The translations under genes and the position numbers were made by a program. Under the pieces are notes generated by a model. That model was given only the letters and a program-made list of their open reading frames with translations, was not told where the DNA came from and ran no database searches. From Melampsora larici-populina 98AG31 (Eukaryota > Basidiomycota > Pucciniomycetes > Pucciniales > Melampsoraceae), in assembly GCF_000204055.1 (NCBI RefSeq), contig NW_006768767.1, positions 62,001 to 126,000 of the forward strand: a stretch of DNA of 64,000 nt, given 5' to 3'. Shown here in pieces: positions 1 to 11,731 of the stretch. Numbering within the stretch: position 1 is the first letter of the stretch; each line of letters begins with the position of its first letter.

Positions 1-70
1 AACTGGTTTTGTGGACTTTCCATACCGGTTTGTTATCCCATGCGATGAACCAGGAGAGGCCTTTCCGGTG

Positions 71-78
71 TATAAAAG
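71..78 (+). promoter_or_regulatory. TATA box of the glycosidase gene
   Basis: TATAAAAG lies about 220 bp upstream of the proposed ATG at 301 and is followed by pyrimidine-rich sequence. It is the only good TATA match in the leading 300 bases, so it is the likely core promoter, with a long 5' leader. The rest of 1-300 shows no other feature. Confidence 0.45.
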
Positions 79-300
79 GCGCACGTGTGTGGCTCTAGAA
101 GGATGCAATCACAGCATCAGAGTCTCCATTACCTTTGAATTCTTTCTCTGCTTGAAGTAACTACTTTCTTTGGTATATATTTATCTACTTACATATTGGT
201 ATCTTTCTGTTCTACGATTTGGAAAGTTATACCCTTTATATCATCATCTCGTGGCTAGGTTAACAGTGATCGATACCAACTTATCATATCATTTTCCAAA

Positions 301-2937
301 ATGATTTATTTTCCATTATATATTTACATTTTCTTGAGTACTATGTATCAGATTGACGCTGTTAAGGAGCCTGATTATCAGCCTTCGATCAATCTTGCGT
401 ATGAAGTACTTGGTTGTATAAGCAATCACAGGTAATGTCCATGTCACTTTCACCTCAGTCCCAATCCTGCGGGAAACCCCACTTGAAACCTTGTTCAGAG
501 TAATCTGGTTCAAGAACTACATACAGTCTAACCCGCGCTAATGCATAATTTGGGGAGACTCACTTTCCTATGCAATTAGACGGGTTATGCTTTTTGACCT
601 ACACCCCCAAAATGCATAAAAATATGCATTTAGATTTTGGGGTGTATTGCATAGAATTATGCATTAGTACGGTTATTGTATTACCCCACCCATATGGGAC
701 AAGAGAGGGTGAAGGTGGGAAAACTTCAGTAAGAAAGTGTTTAATTTTGAGGACATTTGTTGTCTATTTAGTACGATATGTACAGAAAGAAACAAAAACA
801 ATTGTTTTCAAGAACATGCTTTATCAAGTACAATGTGTTACAAAAAACAGTCAACAAACAATAACTTTTGAGGACTTGTGCTTATTTGGTACGACATGTA
901 CAAAAAGAAAGAAATTGAAGTATTTTTGAAGGCTATCAATAATCAAGTGTTAGATATAGTCACACGTTGGAAGAAATCAGTTATTGCCACTTGTTTTTTG
1001 TTACCAAAAAACAGCTCGGACTCAAGCATCTCGGCATACTTCTGCAAAGAGTTGTCCAATTTGAGACCAGAAGCTGTACCAGTGCCCTCTATGTGAGCTA
1101 ATTCCTTGTTTTCAGTAGCAGGCATGATGAAAAAAGATGCAAATTGATCTAAGGGAGCCGAAGATCGTGTGAGGTGGGTGATATCACTTTGCTGATCATT
1201 CCAAAGCACAACTGCTGTTGCTTTTTGTCAGTATCACCACCACATCACTGGGTTTGACCTATGCAATACCGCTTCCAAGATATAATTTTTTTTGCTTTGA
1301 CCCTATGCATCATGCAATATGCAATTAAAATCTTGTTTTGGCCCGCACCAGCGTGGTGGAGACCAAAACCTATGCATTTTGGCTGGATATGCATATGCGC
1401 GGGTATACAACAGCGCGGGTTAGACTGTATCATTCATCTTGGATTAGAGTTCAGAATAATCTCCAAAATCACACCTTGAACGAGGTTTTGAAACTATCTT
1501 GCCCGCGATGTAGTTATAAGAGTTACTGACCCAGCAAATATATCATTCGTCATTTTTTTACAGTTGGGAGTACGGAACATATGCAGAAGTGATGTTACAA
1601 CTCAACGGAAATTCCGAACTAAGTGTATTTGCACCAAAAGCAAGTCTTCCATTACCAACTACTCCGACATCAAAACTTTGGCAACCAGAACCATTATTTA
1701 AATTAGTAGATTCACTCTTAGCCAAACGAGCAAAGAATGCTACAACGATCATTGAAGCGGATGGAGCAGCTGCTGATCCTGCTAGTCTTGGAGTTCCACT
1801 TTTGGTTTTAGATAATGCTTCAAAACGAGCCAATAAGAAACCCAAGTATGATTATTTAAAGATAGCACAAGAACAATACGATCATTTGATTACTAAAGTT
1901 CCAAAGGATAAGAATGGGGCTATCTCTCAACGTGAATCTGAGGTCCAATACTGGTCAGTCAATGCCACATTTTTTTCCCATTCTTCTTTTCCAAGGTCCA
2001 GTGAGACTAATTGTTGGTTATCGTTTCGTCAAAATCTCAGGTCTGATTTTGTTCACATGGTCCCTCCTTTCATTGCTTACCTGGGCGCCATGAATTCGGA
2101 TTATGCCGTATTAGAGAACTCGTACCTCCAATGTAAATATAATCGTGACGTTCTACTCGATCCAAAATCTAGAACATGGAGACATATCCTGAAGGGTAAG
2201 ATAATCTTCATTTAATGCAAAGCTAGCAAGACGTCTGACGCGCAATCTTTTCTTCTATCATAGGTTCATTCCAGGACACTGGTATATGGAGTACCGGTAA
2301 TGGATGGGCTGCTGCTGGTATGATGAGAGTTAGACAGACCATGGAAGCAGTCTCGAATAAAGAATTAGCTGGAAAGTTAACCAAGATGAAAACTGATTTA
2401 GAAAGTTGGATTTCTGAGATCATTGTGGGATCTTTTAAATTTCAATCTCCAAAAAGCAACTTACTTCCAAATTACTTTGACAAGAAACCTTCTGAAACAT
2501 GTAGGTGTTATAAAAATCCGTATAAGACTTTGAATATAAAACAAGGATGATAACTAATTCTTACATTCCAAAATATCTTTGTTTGATTAGTTGAAGAAGT
2601 ATCAGGAACAGCTCTGATCACCGCAACAGCTTATCGACTAGCAAACCTAAACAAGAAATTTAACACAATCTTACCAATGCAGAAAGTAGAAGCAGCCAGA
2701 AAAACAATCTTAGAAAAACATCTGGATCCAAAGACTGGAAGTGTTTCTACTGTTGTAGATCCATTAAATTGGAATTCAAAAGCTGCATTTGATGGATCAC
2801 CTGGTAAACAAAGTCCTGAAGGACAAGCCTTTGTGGTACTCATGCATACTGCTTGGAAGGTTTACATAACTTCAAATCCTACAACCCAACCTACTTCTGG
2901 CTCTACTAAGACTAAGAGAAGTCATGCACAATTATGA
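301..2937 (+). CDS. Secreted six-hairpin glycosidase-like protein (GH88/GH105-type fold)
   Basis: Exons 301-431, 1564-1953, 2041-2195, 2264-2500 and 2591-2937 join in phase to 419 residues. Exon 1 gives a hydrophobic signal peptide of about 20 residues ending near QIDA. The mature protein has the block order of basidiomycete six-hairpin glycosidases: WEYGTYAE near the start, then SDFVHMVPPF (the Asp matches the usual catalytic position of GH88/105 enzymes), DTGIWSTGNGWAAAGM, and SPEGQAFVVLMHTAWK near the C-terminus. The likely role is hydrolysis of plant or fungal polysaccharide outside the cell; the substrate cannot be read from sequence. Intron 1 is 1132 nt because a transposon sits in it, while the other introns are 68-90 nt. 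No internal stop or frameshift is seen, so the gene looks functional if intron 1 is removed. The direct fit of exon 1 to exon 2 is inferred from phase and signal peptide; a missed tiny exon is possible. Confidence 0.82.
524..1427. mobile_element. 904-bp non-autonomous Tc1/mariner-type element in an intron
   Basis: The ends carry a perfect 16-bp inverted repeat (CAGTCTAACCCGCGCT at 524, its complement ending at 1427), flanked on both sides by TA. Including the TA and outer base, the palindromic match is 19 bp (521-539 and 1412-1430). CAG-starting ends with a TA target site are typical of Tc1/mariner elements. Subterminal sequence is rich in TGCAT motifs. No transposase ORF is visible inside. 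The element lies wholly within intron 1 of the glycosidase gene; without it the intron would be about 226 nt. Confidence 0.8.
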
Positions 2938-3249
2938 ACAGACAAAGCTCTCTCATAAGAGTCTTGTTCTTGAAATCAAAACTTTGATGTATGTATTATT
3001 TATTTGTATTTATCAGGTGATCTGGGTTCTTGTGATTGTATTTTATTCTGAGTGGTGGACTTTCAAGAAATATTTATGAGATCTTTTATGTATCATGTGA
3101 ACTATAGAATTCAATGTGTGATATTTATGTATTTATATCTATCTATGATTGTATTTATTTATGATTGTATTTATTCATTATTGAAAACAGATTTTGAATC
3201 TTCAAAAACCGGACTCTGTTTAACTTTTCCTTCATATCTTTTAGAGGTA
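2938..3249. other. 3' flank of the glycosidase gene
   Basis: AT-rich sequence with repeated TGTATTTAT words, probably 3' UTR and polyadenylation region. No gene was recognised. Confidence 0.4.
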
Positions 3250-4340
3250 TTGAGAATTCATTTTAGCGGACATGCAGGGATTGGCCATCATTTGGGACTG
3301 CCAGTGCCCCAGGCGCGTCTTGGGACCAGGGTCTATCTTTTGGAAAGTTTGCTGTCAAAATCTTGAAGACAGTACCTGTTACTGTCAGTCTTGAAGGGCT
3401 TTTTAGGCAAATTGCTTCTCAAAAGTCTATGTTGGAACCAGATGATGATTCTCACTCTTGGGAATTATTGGAGCTCAATGACACTCCAATTGCTCAATCA
3501 GCTTACATAGAATATATCTTCGTCATCACGTTGTTCAATGATATCCATGATTCATGGAATGGGTTTGTTCTGCTTATTTAATTGTCATTATCCCAGCTCT
3601 GATGTTGACAGCATGTACGTTGTATCCTGTAGGGGACGCACCTGATCAAATCCAAAGCCCGCGCCCACCACGAGAATGTCAGTTGTTAACAAGATTGATC
3701 TCCTTTTCAATGCCACCAGGCTGCAATGCTAAAAGCCATATACTACAACGTGCACTGCAGACAGATTCAGAGCCGTTGATAAACTTGTTTATCTTCCCCA
3801 AAAACTTATGTCGATGGAGAGTTTTATCGATCAAGTAGAGCCTGAGTTAGCTGTGACTTTTTCTGTTGATCGATTGAGATCACTTTACCTGCAACGGGGG
3901 CAGGGTGGATGGAGACCTGTTGAGAATGATCTCTCTGACTTGACTCATGTGGAGAATCAAGTCCCTTCTCCACCTTCTACCACCATACATACATGTATAC
4001 CTCCTGTTCGCATTTTGTGTCCATCCAACTTTCTTGTCTGGATCAAGATCTACGCATTCTTTGTCAACGCTTTCATGAGATTCATACCTCAAACTGAGGC
4101 AAGTTTTACGAACTCACATAGGGTCTTCATTCCGGATTGATGATTGAGAGCTTGGACTGTGAGTGTACTCAAAACTCGCGTTTCCCCCATTCTCAATGCT
4201 TCCTCTCTAAAAGGGCTTGAGAACCCGTGGGTCTTACGAGCACATCTCGATGAGTATATTTCACTTTACGTCAGAATTCATCAAACAGAACGCTTTTCCA
4301 AAGGAGATGTGGCAAAAGACCGCTTGTCAGGATAGCAACG
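3250..4340 (+). pseudogene. Decayed protein-coding region of unknown family
   Basis: Several plus-strand stretches read like protein but change frame or hit stops. One run covers about 3265-3580 (including ILKTVPVTVSLEGLFRQIA and DDDSHSWELLELNDTP). A second covers about 3675-4140 (RMSVVNKIDLLFNATRLQC, a TAA, then LMSMESFIDQVEPELAVTF and SVDRLRSLYLQRGQGGW). A third run lies at 4144-4335. They are close together, on one strand, and have non-random composition, which suggests one ancestral gene broken by stops and indels. I do not recognise the family and no function is claimed. Part of it could still be a multi-exon gene whose introns I could not place. Confidence 0.35.
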
Positions 4341-5089
4341 ACGTGCTTCGAGGATGAAAGAGAAATGTGAGAATAAGTTTTCATTTCAAACACCCGTAAG
4401 TTACTCCTAAGAAGGAATAATGAGAGAAGATCAGAAGAAATGTTCTTTGATAACCCAAAGCACAGACATGAGTTTTGATGTTGGATTAAGTCGAATTGAA
4501 CTGATTTTTACCAGAGTTTTCTACTTTTCCAAGAAATCAATTAAAACGAACTTCTTCAATCATCAATCGCACGGTCTTTCTTTGATATCATACCAAATTG
4601 TAGACTCTTTCAAACCAAAAAGAAAGATTGAATTTTCAGTCAACAGGTTCAATTTTTTCGTATAAGAACCATTGATAGAGTCTCTTCAGAAAACATTTTA
4701 TCATTATTCTAATTCTAATAATATCCATTGCCATCAGTATCAGTATCTATTCCCAAGACGATCTTGTACCTGACTTAAACGATCAACTATCTTTTACAGG
4801 TACAGACTTACATTTTTCGATCACATCCTCAACTCTTTACATACCTTGGCTGAGTGTTTTACATAAATTGAAAACTAGTTTTAAAGTTTTTTTTTGGCGT
4901 CAGATCAACAGTATAAATTACATCATCATACTTTGGCTTTTCTTTTCCTTTTCTCTTATCTGAAACCTTACTTCTCTCTTTACCTTTAAAAGCACTTCCT
5001 TCGCTTTACATTATCACCTCAACTCACTTCATCCTCTTTTACTTTTACTCTCAACTATCTTACCTCTTAGAACTCATTACTACTTCATC
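4341..5089 (+). promoter_or_regulatory. Promoter and leader of the PAPVQE-repeat protein gene
   Basis: A TATAAAT element at 4912-4918 is followed by about 165 bp of strongly C/T-biased sequence up to the ATG at 5090. That is the common arrangement of a TATA box plus pyrimidine-rich leader in highly expressed fungal genes. No gene is seen in 4341-4900. Confidence 0.45.
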
Positions 5090-6460
5090 ATGCCTGGTCT
5101 TATATCATCCCTCAAGGCTAAGTTACCCAGCATGCCATCTATGACGACCAAAACACCAGTCGCCACTCCTGCTGCTACCGGAACTGAAGTTGATCCGATT
5201 GCTACTGCTGCCATTCTAGAAGAAGCTCCTACTGCTACTGCTACTCCAGAAGAGACTCCTACTGCGGCTGAGCCCATCTCCACCGATGCGACACTCCACG
5301 TACCTGGTGAACTTCCTCTAGCAAGCGCTTCTGACCTTGCCCTCCCTCAAACTCCGGAACCAGCTGAAACCGCACCTGCCGCTGTCGAAGAACCCGTGCC
5401 GGCAACAAAAGAGTTGCCACCAGCTGAAGTGGCTCAACCTACTCCAGCACCACCTGCACCGATTGTCGAAGCCACTCCTGCACCAATTGTTGAAACCACC
5501 CCCGCTCCGGTTGTCGAAGCCACTCCTGCCCCGATTGTAGAGGCACCTGCACCTGTTAAAGAAACTCCTGCACTCGTCCAAGAAGCTTCTGCACCCGTCC
5601 AAGAAGCTCCTGCACCCGTCCAAGAAGCTCCTGCACCTGTCCAAGAAGCTCCTGCACCTGTCCAAGAAACTCTTGCACCCGTCCAAGAAGCTCCTGTTGC
5701 GGCTCCAGAGACTCCTGTCGAAGTGAAACCAGAGGAACCAGCTGTAGAGACAGCGGTTGTAGGCCCTATCACTGGCGGTGAACCAGGTCTTTCTGAACCT
5801 GTTCCAGGTCTTCCTGAGGCATCTCCATCCACTGGTAAGCTCAATCATCTCACTTATGTCTAATTCTCTATACCGTATTAACCTACCCATTGATTTGACA
5901 GCTCAAGAGCCAACCGTAACTCCAGCGGAAACAACTCCAGCCGTCGCCGAACCCGCCACTGCACCACTCGAACCTTCAACCACACCAATCGGAGAAGCCC
6001 CCAGCACTCTTTCCTTCCCTACTACTCAATCCCAAACAGATGTAGTAGAAGGTAAAGAAAACCAACCTAGTGTTGGAACTGGTGAAGGAATGGGACGAAA
6101 GATTCGTCTTAGTATTCGAAGATTTGGTAGATCTAGTGAAAAGGTACCCGGACGAAAATCACTAGATGCATCGACTCGTAAATCGATGGATGTAACACGT
6201 AAATCTATGGATGTTTCGGAAACTCCTATTCCTGAAGAAGATGATCATGAGAAGAAGAAAGTACCGATTGGTGATAAGTTGAAAGGTGTTTATGAGGAAG
6301 TTAAGGGTCGTGGTAAGTTGATTCAACTTTATCTTTGTTTTGATAATCGGTTTCTGATTATGTTTCTTTTTCATGTTTTTATCAATCGTTCATAGTTAAA
6401 AAGGATCCTGAGGCAGTTGCTTACGGTAAAGCTTTACGAAGTGGAGATTTGAATGTTTAG
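5090..6460 (+). CDS. Pro/Ala/Glu-rich tandem-repeat protein with basic C-terminal tail
   Basis: Exons 5090-5834, 5902-6312 and 6396-6460 (introns of 67 and 83 nt, GTAAGC and GTAAGT donors) encode 406 residues. Residues 1-25 are basic and Ser-rich (MPGLISSLKAKLPSMPSM). Residues about 30-290 are low-complexity, built from PAPIVEAT-type and then PAPVQEA-type 7-residue repeats, and are surely disordered. The C-terminal third turns basic, with RKIRLSIRRFGRSSEKVPGR and two RKSMD repeats that look like kinase sites. It ends in a KLKGVYEEVKGRG...KDPEAVAYGKALRSGDL tail, a pattern often seen at the end of small fungal stress-type proteins. No signal peptide or membrane segment is present. The role is unknown; a cytoplasmic scaffold or membrane-surface protein is a guess. 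Confidence 0.85.
5546..5692 (+). repeat. Seven in-frame 21-bp tandem repeats
   Basis: Seven units start at 5546 and recur every 21 bp, each coding PAPVQEA or a close variant (PAPVKET, PALVQEA, SAPVQEA, LAPVQEA). The middle units are nearly identical at DNA level, so copy number probably changes by slippage or unequal exchange. Confidence 0.9.
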
Positions 6461-8740
6461 AACTTCTTTCCTCACATGCTCTTACCACTCTTCATCTTCT
6501 CTATTTTTCTTCAGTCTGCCCTAAGTTTCAAGTCCAATTAATTTCTACTCCTATTTGATTTTTTTTCAAACCCTGCAAAGCAGCACATAATAATCATATC
6601 GTTTAATGTCACTTTTATTTATTTTCTAATTGTTTTTTTTGTCTTTTTGATTTTATTCTGCTTAGTTATTTTTGGTTAGTTTTTATTATAATGATGATTT
6701 TATTTAATTTTTTGTACTTTGATCCTCTTTTTCTCTTTTTCTCTCTCTCCCTCTTTCTCTTGAGGATGATAACGATTATCATATATTACATGAAGGAGCT
6801 TTAATATTTATGATTTATGATGCATGAGTTTTTGATTTTTGTTGAAAGTTTGGGAAACTAACTTTGATTAGATAACATATGAGGAAACGATATAATTGAT
6901 GAATCTGTCTACTTCTTGAATGTGCCTTTGCGAGATCTTCTCAATAACTTCAGTGAGTGCCTTCACCTTGCAAGTGTTCGCATGGCGGCTAGATACTGTG
7001 AGTGCTGTTCAGGGCTGTCGACTGCGGCAACGGCGGCGATGTGTAAAACGCACCCGCACATGTGCGGTTTGCCTGCCTGGTGTCCCTCACACCAAGGTGC
7101 GCGCAGGTATCAGAAGCCTTTGTCTTTCAAGCTACACTGGTCAGTTTTCAACACAAATGATCAATTTGTTAAAACTTCCAAACACATAAGCCTGACCTTT
7201 GAGTATAATTATTGAGTTTTGGGATCTTGGAAATTGAAAAGGGTGAGTATAATTTGTAATTTCAATTCATGACAACTTTGCAAATCAACAAAAAGCTTTA
7301 TAGACACACTTTTCAGAATTTTTCCTGTAGGTGTCATTTGAATTGATCTTTCTTGAGGAAGAACATTCTCTGGGGCAGTTTCTGCACCATTTTCACCTTC
7401 TGGTCTAATTCAGATGAGTTGTGAAAGAGTATATGTTTCTTGACTTCTTCAAAGCTTCAAAAAATTGAAATCTTTTCACAATCTTGATGAATGACTCACC
7501 AACATTCTAAAGTGCAAAGTAAAACCTAGTTTGAGGAAATATGATTCTTATTTCAGAGATAACAAAATGTGCTGGTTTCAGGATTTCCTTTTGTTTAGAA
7601 CATTTTTAACCATAAATAGTAAGATCTTGTTATACAGATTTAAAACAAGAAAATTAAAATTTCAGCAGATCCCTTGATCATTTTCAGTTTCACTGTCATT
7701 AAGTTACATTTCTGATGGATTATATGAAGGAATCTTTTTGATAATGAGTAAAACAAATGTCAAAGCTCATTCTTCTTAGAGACAAATCGATTTTGTTCAT
7801 TTTCATCATTACTAGAGAACATTCAGATATGCCCACAACAGGTGAAGTGTGCTTGGACCTAAGTATCAAATTGAAGATTGTACATTTACAAATATTTTTA
7901 ACCTGTCCAAAGTTTTCACCACTGTTATTCTCAATGTTACTACAAGCTGTAATGTTTCCCCTATATGAGGTTGAAATCACATGCAGGGCTTAATTTTTGT
8001 GGTGTTGAGCATTTAGTTTATGTACTCTTGCTTGTTGGTTTCAACAATTTAATTCTCAATAGATGTTGAAAAACATAAATGGAAGGTTAAGTGAATTGTA
8101 AGACAACAAGATAAGAGGATGGAGGAATAAATAATATGTATGGAAGAAGGTTGAGATTGTAACAGTCTCTATATTCTTTGAGTGACCAAGCAAATGCACA
8201 GATCATGCGGGGTTAGCTGAGATGCCTCACAAAAGAGAAGCACGACTGATGTTGGCTGTGAAACTGCATCCAAAACAAAGAATAACGATAATACAAATGG
8301 CATAATCAATTAAAAGCATTTGAAGGTAACAATTGTTCTCCAGTGTGAAGCTCCATTGAAAGGGCAAACAATTGATAATAATATGAAGAGCATCATTCTT
8401 TAAAAGGATCAGCACATTTCTAATTCAAAAGAATCAATAATGATACATTGATCAATGAAGACCAGTTGCATGGATGAACATATTTGGCTCAAAATGAAGT
8501 ATAACAAAGTTAATCAATAATTTGGTTAAAAATAGGAGAGTGAAATTAGGAATGTGGGAACAAAACCCAAGTTGACCAAGTCCAAGTGCTCTTTGGCGGC
8601 GCGAGCTTGCAAGCAGAGAACGTGTAAAGCTGGAAAAAAGAAAAATGAAGAAACTAAGATTTCTTGATACGTGGAACACATAATAGGGCTCATACTTGGG
8701 CCATTTTTATCTTAAGATAGAAGCTTGATATTGAAAGATA
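6461..8740. other. 2.3-kb intergenic stretch without a recognisable gene
   Basis: 6461-6900 is T-rich and probably holds the 3' UTR of the preceding gene. 6990-7110 is a GC-rich island in otherwise AT-rich DNA and may be a transposon scrap. 7200-8740 is AT-rich with only short unsupported ORFs on both strands. Confidence 0.5.
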
Positions 8741-9381
8741 TTAATTATCCCATTTCCAATCAATCTGATAATTCAAAAAAATGACAAAAAAAGGTTTAGT
8801 ATATGTTCTTATAAAAGAATGTATGAATGAGCAAAAAAATAAAAAATAAAAACTTAACTGAAAGTACACCTCTATCTAAATCTTCTAATTTTTTAAAAAC
8901 ACTACTTGCTAAATCTAAACCACCATATGGACAAATTTTACACTACATATATAACAATATTCTTATAAGTATAAAAATCCTTTGAATTAGAAGAAAATAA
9001 AAGAGAAACACCCAACTAAATCTTTGATTTTTGCTTTGACTGAATGACCATTTCTTGGATTAGTGATTTTGACAGACTTTTGACAAGATTCTCCATCTTT
9101 ATACTATCATTTTTAAAAAATCAATCAATCAATCAATAAATTTTTGGAACAGGGTTGATTGATAATAGCAAAGAGGATTTAACTTGGATTTCGTTGATAG
9201 CAATTATTGCATCATCATCGGTATCATAATCACCACACGCTCCTAGATCAGGATGAAACCAAGTTGCTTTACCATGGTAATGATTATCGTGACCGTTGGT
9301 GTATGACTTTGATTTGATTGGTAACCCATGAGTGCGAGAAATGATTAAGAAGGATAATATGATAGTAGAAATAGATTTCAT
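8741..9381 (-). CDS. Small secreted DPBB (RlpA-like/barwin-like) protein
   Basis: Minus-strand exons 9184-9381, 9017-9103, 8859-8942 and 8741-8764 join in phase to 130 residues. The signal peptide is about MKSISTIILSFLIISRTHG. The mature part has the full double-psi beta-barrel pattern of fungal RlpA-like proteins: GKATWFHPDLGACG, a CQKSVKITNPRNGHSVKAKI strand pair, CKICPYGGLDLASSVF, GVLS and a final IDWKWDN. Four Cys are arranged as in the family. The expansin catalytic context is absent, so it is probably a wall- or glycan-binding small protein or effector-like protein acting outside the cell. The introns (80, 74, 94 nt) all start with GTT (GTTAAA, GTTGGG, GTTAAG) rather than GTA/GTG. The agreement of phase and conserved blocks across all four exons makes the model convincing, although the first exon alone would look like a truncated gene. 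Confidence 0.83.
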
Positions 9382-10120
9382 AATGATGGATTAAAACTTG
9401 TTATAAATCGTCGTGATTATTCTTTTATTCGTAGGATCACTTATCAGAGAGGGGGTGTTGGATGTATCTCTTTATAGATGCTTAGAACGGCTAGACCCCG
9501 GGGAACAGGAAAGTGCAAAGGCCGAAATTATTGCTGCCCACTATTGAGCAAACAGCTCTTTCATTTGTTTACTATATTATATCATAATATGCAGGAGGCT
9601 GTTCTGCGGTGTTTAATAATCTAGATGATTTGCTTATGATCCGTCTAATTCACTGAGTTAGATAAGTTGCTGTGCCCTATTCTTTCCAATGATACGTTCT
9701 ATAACTCTCAAAAACCCGGTCTAACAAGTTGACTATGTGAAAGTTGTGGTGATTTGAAAGATGAAAAAATCTTTCATTGATGTCATCTGATCAAAGTTAC
9801 TATCTTTAATCTGACGTTTCAATTCCGTAGAGGCCTCTCCTTCAAATTTAAGCGTGAATTTTTTATTTCTGATTTCACCCATGTCCACGTTTTTGGTCGA
9901 TGACTTTTAAATAATTGGGCAGGGTCATCTGAGCCGCGCCACCTGTTTATTACATAGACGGTTAAGACAAATCAGAATATTCATGGCATGAATCCCATCA
10001 TCTAGCTTTCCCATACAAAAGCGTATTAAATCCAAATGGTATCCAAACACTGAAAAGGGTTTGTACAGGTCACTGTCAAATAAGGCGCGAGAGGACTGGA
10101 GAGACTCCAAAACTTTCAAA
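9382..10120. other. Upstream region of the DPBB gene, no gene seen
   Basis: AT-rich sequence upstream of the minus-strand DPBB gene. A 64-codon minus-strand ORF (9925-10119) matches nothing recognised and is not called. Confidence 0.4.
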
Positions 10121-10122
10121 TA

Positions 10123-10279
10123 CGGTACTCAAAGCTACATAGTTACACGTATATAGTTGTCGTATATACTTTTTTTTGGCGGGGAAAATAAAACGAATAT
10201 ACTTTTGGACTCGTTTTCCCCGCCAAAAAAAACTATGTAGCAAAAAGTATGTACGCGTACATACTTGCTTTGAGTACCG
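10123..10279. mobile_element. 157-bp hairpin MITE with TA target site
   Basis: CGGTACTCAAAGC at 10123-10135 is the reverse complement of 10267-10279, and both ends are flanked by TA (10121-10122, 10280-10281). Inside, a second inverted pair (TTTTTTTGGCGGGGAAAA and its complement) makes the whole unit fold into one long hairpin. The structure fits a Tc1/mariner-type MITE. Confidence 0.7.
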
Positions 10280-10281
10280 TA

Positions 10282-10780
10282 AAAGTCTAGCAAGGGTTTG
10301 GTAAAATTTGCTTCACTGGGGCAAGGAAGAACTTTGCCATATTCGAATATGTGGGAGAGGTGACAAAATTGTTTCCCAGTGTCTCAAGCCAATTTCTGAG
10401 ATGATGATTTGTAGGATGATGTGTGCAACAGATGAGGGGACTTGCATACATTTGTACATCTATCACTTGGATAATCGGATCCCTCGCCGAAGATGTGTTT
10501 GTGAATCAGATCAAGGTTGACAAGGATGAATACGGGTGGTCTCCGGTGATACATAAACTCAACGTATTCCTTTTGCGGTAAACGAACGAGTCGTTGAGAG
10601 AGAGAGGGAGAAATCGGGAGTTACACAAGTATGTAAATGCTTTTTATCTATTTCAACGAGGCTGTTCGGTAAACTGCGCTGTTTGAAGAGCTGTTATCCA
10701 CACGCAGCTGTGCTATGGATTTTCCTCCATATAACATGGTCTCCACATCTCTCCACATGCCGGTTCTAGAGAGCTTCGAA
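10282..10780. other. Flank between the hairpin MITE and the MULE
   Basis: About 500 bp with a 70-codon plus-strand ORF at 10308 that I cannot support. Nothing else is recognised. Confidence 0.35.
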
Positions 10781-11731
10781 ATATTTAATGGGATCGTGTA
10801 TTTTTCCGACCGATAATTCGCGGACGATGTTGTCTGGAAAAAGTGGTGTTCGGGAAAATGCATTTTGCCCCCATTAAAGTGAAAATTTACGTACAAACCC
10901 AAATTTCAGATTGTATGTAAAAAAACAGTCGGGCATTAAGGCACTGAAAATTGAATTACATGTGCATACAGCATATAAATTCCCAGACAACTACCACCGA
11001 ATGTCAAAGTGCGCAAAAAACATTGTGCGCAATAGTCTAAGACACCACCCCATTCTCCAATTTTACAACTGTTACCTCACAGACCTCTTCAAAGGTCGCA
11101 AAACGATCATCGCAAACTTCGAAATTGCCCGTGTCGAAAAATTAATTTTCCAACTGACTGCTCGCAAGCATTTACCGTTTTCGGGAACGGATGATTGGCA
11201 ACCTCCAACACGACCACTCAGATCCAAAGCAAAGACTCAAATGTCTTTCCATTTCAAGGGTCGGCCACCGAAGGTGGTGACTGGGCATGATTGCTGTTTT
11301 CGAAAGTTGTTTCGAGACGTTTTGGAACCCACTAAAGGTGGACCACCACTCACAAACCCAAGGTCGTTTCTTGTTCTCGTCCTATTGTTGTTTCGCTTTG
11401 CTACGAAATCATAATCAAATCAAACCTACATTCATTATAATTTCTACTTTATCATTATAATTTCTTAAAGGAATCCAAAGGAATCCAAAGAAATCGTTTT
11501 CGAATTGAATCCTTTTTGCATTAATAATCGAAATCACTTTTTTTGACTGCAACTATCATTCTCGAAAGCAACATTTCCCCTTGAATCTCTTACTTTTCAA
11601 TACTTCTTAATATTTTTATAATCTTTCTTTCAACTCAACTATTTCAATCGATTTTTTTCAACTATTTCACTCGATTCTATTACTTCATAATATTTTAACT
11701 TTTCTTAATCATCCATCTTCGGCGAGAAACG

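Noticed and set aside
5318..5890. 190-codon minus-strand ORF and a 136-codon one at 5434-5844
   Set aside because: Both are mirror frames of the plus-strand PAPVQE repeats; low-complexity DNA keeps all frames open.
10911..11414. 167-codon plus-strand ORF at the left of the MULE
   Set aside because: It begins inside the inverted-repeat region, has no recognisable domain, and is separated from the transposase gene by AT-rich leader sequence.
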